NCBI GenBank assembly: GCA_030824295.1
Contig: JAVBYA010000255.1
Coordinates: forward strand, 1 to 7,316
Source of the DNA: Bacteroidota bacterium
GTDB taxonomy: Bacteria > Bacteroidota > Ignavibacteria > UBA10030 > UBA8401
Direction: 5' to 3'
Length of the DNA stretch: 7,316 nucleotides
Each line of letters opens with the position of its first letter. The first letter of the stretch is position 1. The translations under genes were made by a program, and so were the position numbers. Below, in pieces: positions 7,048-7,316 of this stretch. A model generated the notes under the pieces. It worked only from the letters and a program-made list of their open reading frames with translations, did no database searches and was not told the DNA's origin.

Positions 7048-7316
7048 TCAATTCGAGATCTTCTTCACGAGTTCGTCGAACTGTTTCGGGAGGTCCCGCA
7101 GCGGATACTTCGTATGGACAGACGGGACGGTTGCCGGGACGAAATCGACCATTCCCACCAGCATTTCGACGTCGAATTCACCTAACGATTCATCCAGCAG
7201 CAGGAATCCGATATGTCCATGCAGCTCCCTGTCATAATGCATTGTGGCGCCGAAATACAGCGTGATGTCGACCATGTGATCGTTCGGCGTCATGGTGAAC
7301 ATGACATCCTTGGGAT
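7048..7316 (-). CDS. 3' end of an unrecognised protein gene, 5' part outside window
   Basis: The last 88 codons of a minus-strand gene end with TGA at 7048-7050. The frame stays open to the right edge (codons for PKDV precede the first visible Met), so the Met at 7302 is probably internal. I do not recognise the family with confidence. Visible features are a hydrophobic, strand-like segment HIGFLLLDESLGEFDVEMLVG, then VDFVPATVPS and a charged end with LPKQFDELVKK. There is no signal peptide or membrane span in this part. The composition and the clean end just before a 230-bp intergenic region suggest a real gene, and a soluble alpha/beta C-terminus is likely. It is upstream of the kinase in the same direction, but the gap and the possible promoter suggest a separate transcription unit. 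No function can be given. Confidence 0.7.
   Translation of the reverse strand, partial: PKDVMFTMTPNDHMVDITLYFGATMHYDRELHGHIGFLLLDESLGEFDVEMLVGMVDFVPATVPSVHTKYPLRDLPKQFDELVKKISN

Noticed and set aside
6771..7265. Plus-strand open frame of 164 codons near the right edge
   Set aside because: It overlaps the kinase signal region, the intergenic stretch and the right-edge gene; composition is R/S/H-rich with no domain-like pattern.

Overview
The window looks like chromosomal DNA from a free-living, Gram-negative-type bacterium, probably in or near the Bacteroidetes/Chlorobi assemblage (Ignavibacteria- or Kapabacteria-like lineages would fit). This is an inference from family style and moderately high GC. 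The clues are a periplasmic two-component propeller sensor kinase and a secreted LamG/Fn3/FG-GAP protein, both typical of that assemblage. No 16S or other marker gene is present to confirm it.

Every gene I can support lies on the minus strand, so transcription runs from right to left. From the right edge: (1) the 3' end of an unrecognised protein gene (7048-7316, cut by the edge). (2) A 230-bp intergenic stretch with a possible promoter and a perfect 12-bp palindrome. (3) A sensor histidine kinase of about 1005 residues (3800-6817) with signal peptide, propeller, Y_Y_Y domain, one membrane span and a HisKA_3/HATPase_c kinase core. (4) A NarL/LuxR-type response regulator (3141-3803), overlapping the kinase stop by the 4 bases ATGA. 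(5) A 129-bp gap with an 8-bp direct repeat. (6) A stand-alone CheY-like receiver (2655-3011). (7) After 56 bp, a large exported LamG/Fn3/seven-bladed FG-GAP protein (1-2598) that runs off the left edge without a stop.

The kinase and its LuxR-type regulator form a clear translationally coupled two-component pair. The sensor part would sit outside the cytoplasmic membrane, and the signal would pass through one membrane span to His809, then to Asp60 of the regulator, which would bind DNA through its C-terminal HTH. The second receiver has no output domain and could be another phosphate acceptor of the same kinase, an adaptor or a sink. The exported propeller protein is the last gene in the same direction and may be a target of the system or just a neighbour.

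The most unusual point is the kinase start. The reading frame encodes a good signal peptide and the conserved N-terminal part of the propeller family upstream of the first ATG/GTG/TTG codon. The only reasonable start there is CTG. I see no tRNA, rRNA, CRISPR array, insertion sequence or phage gene, and no clear evidence of a wholly new system.
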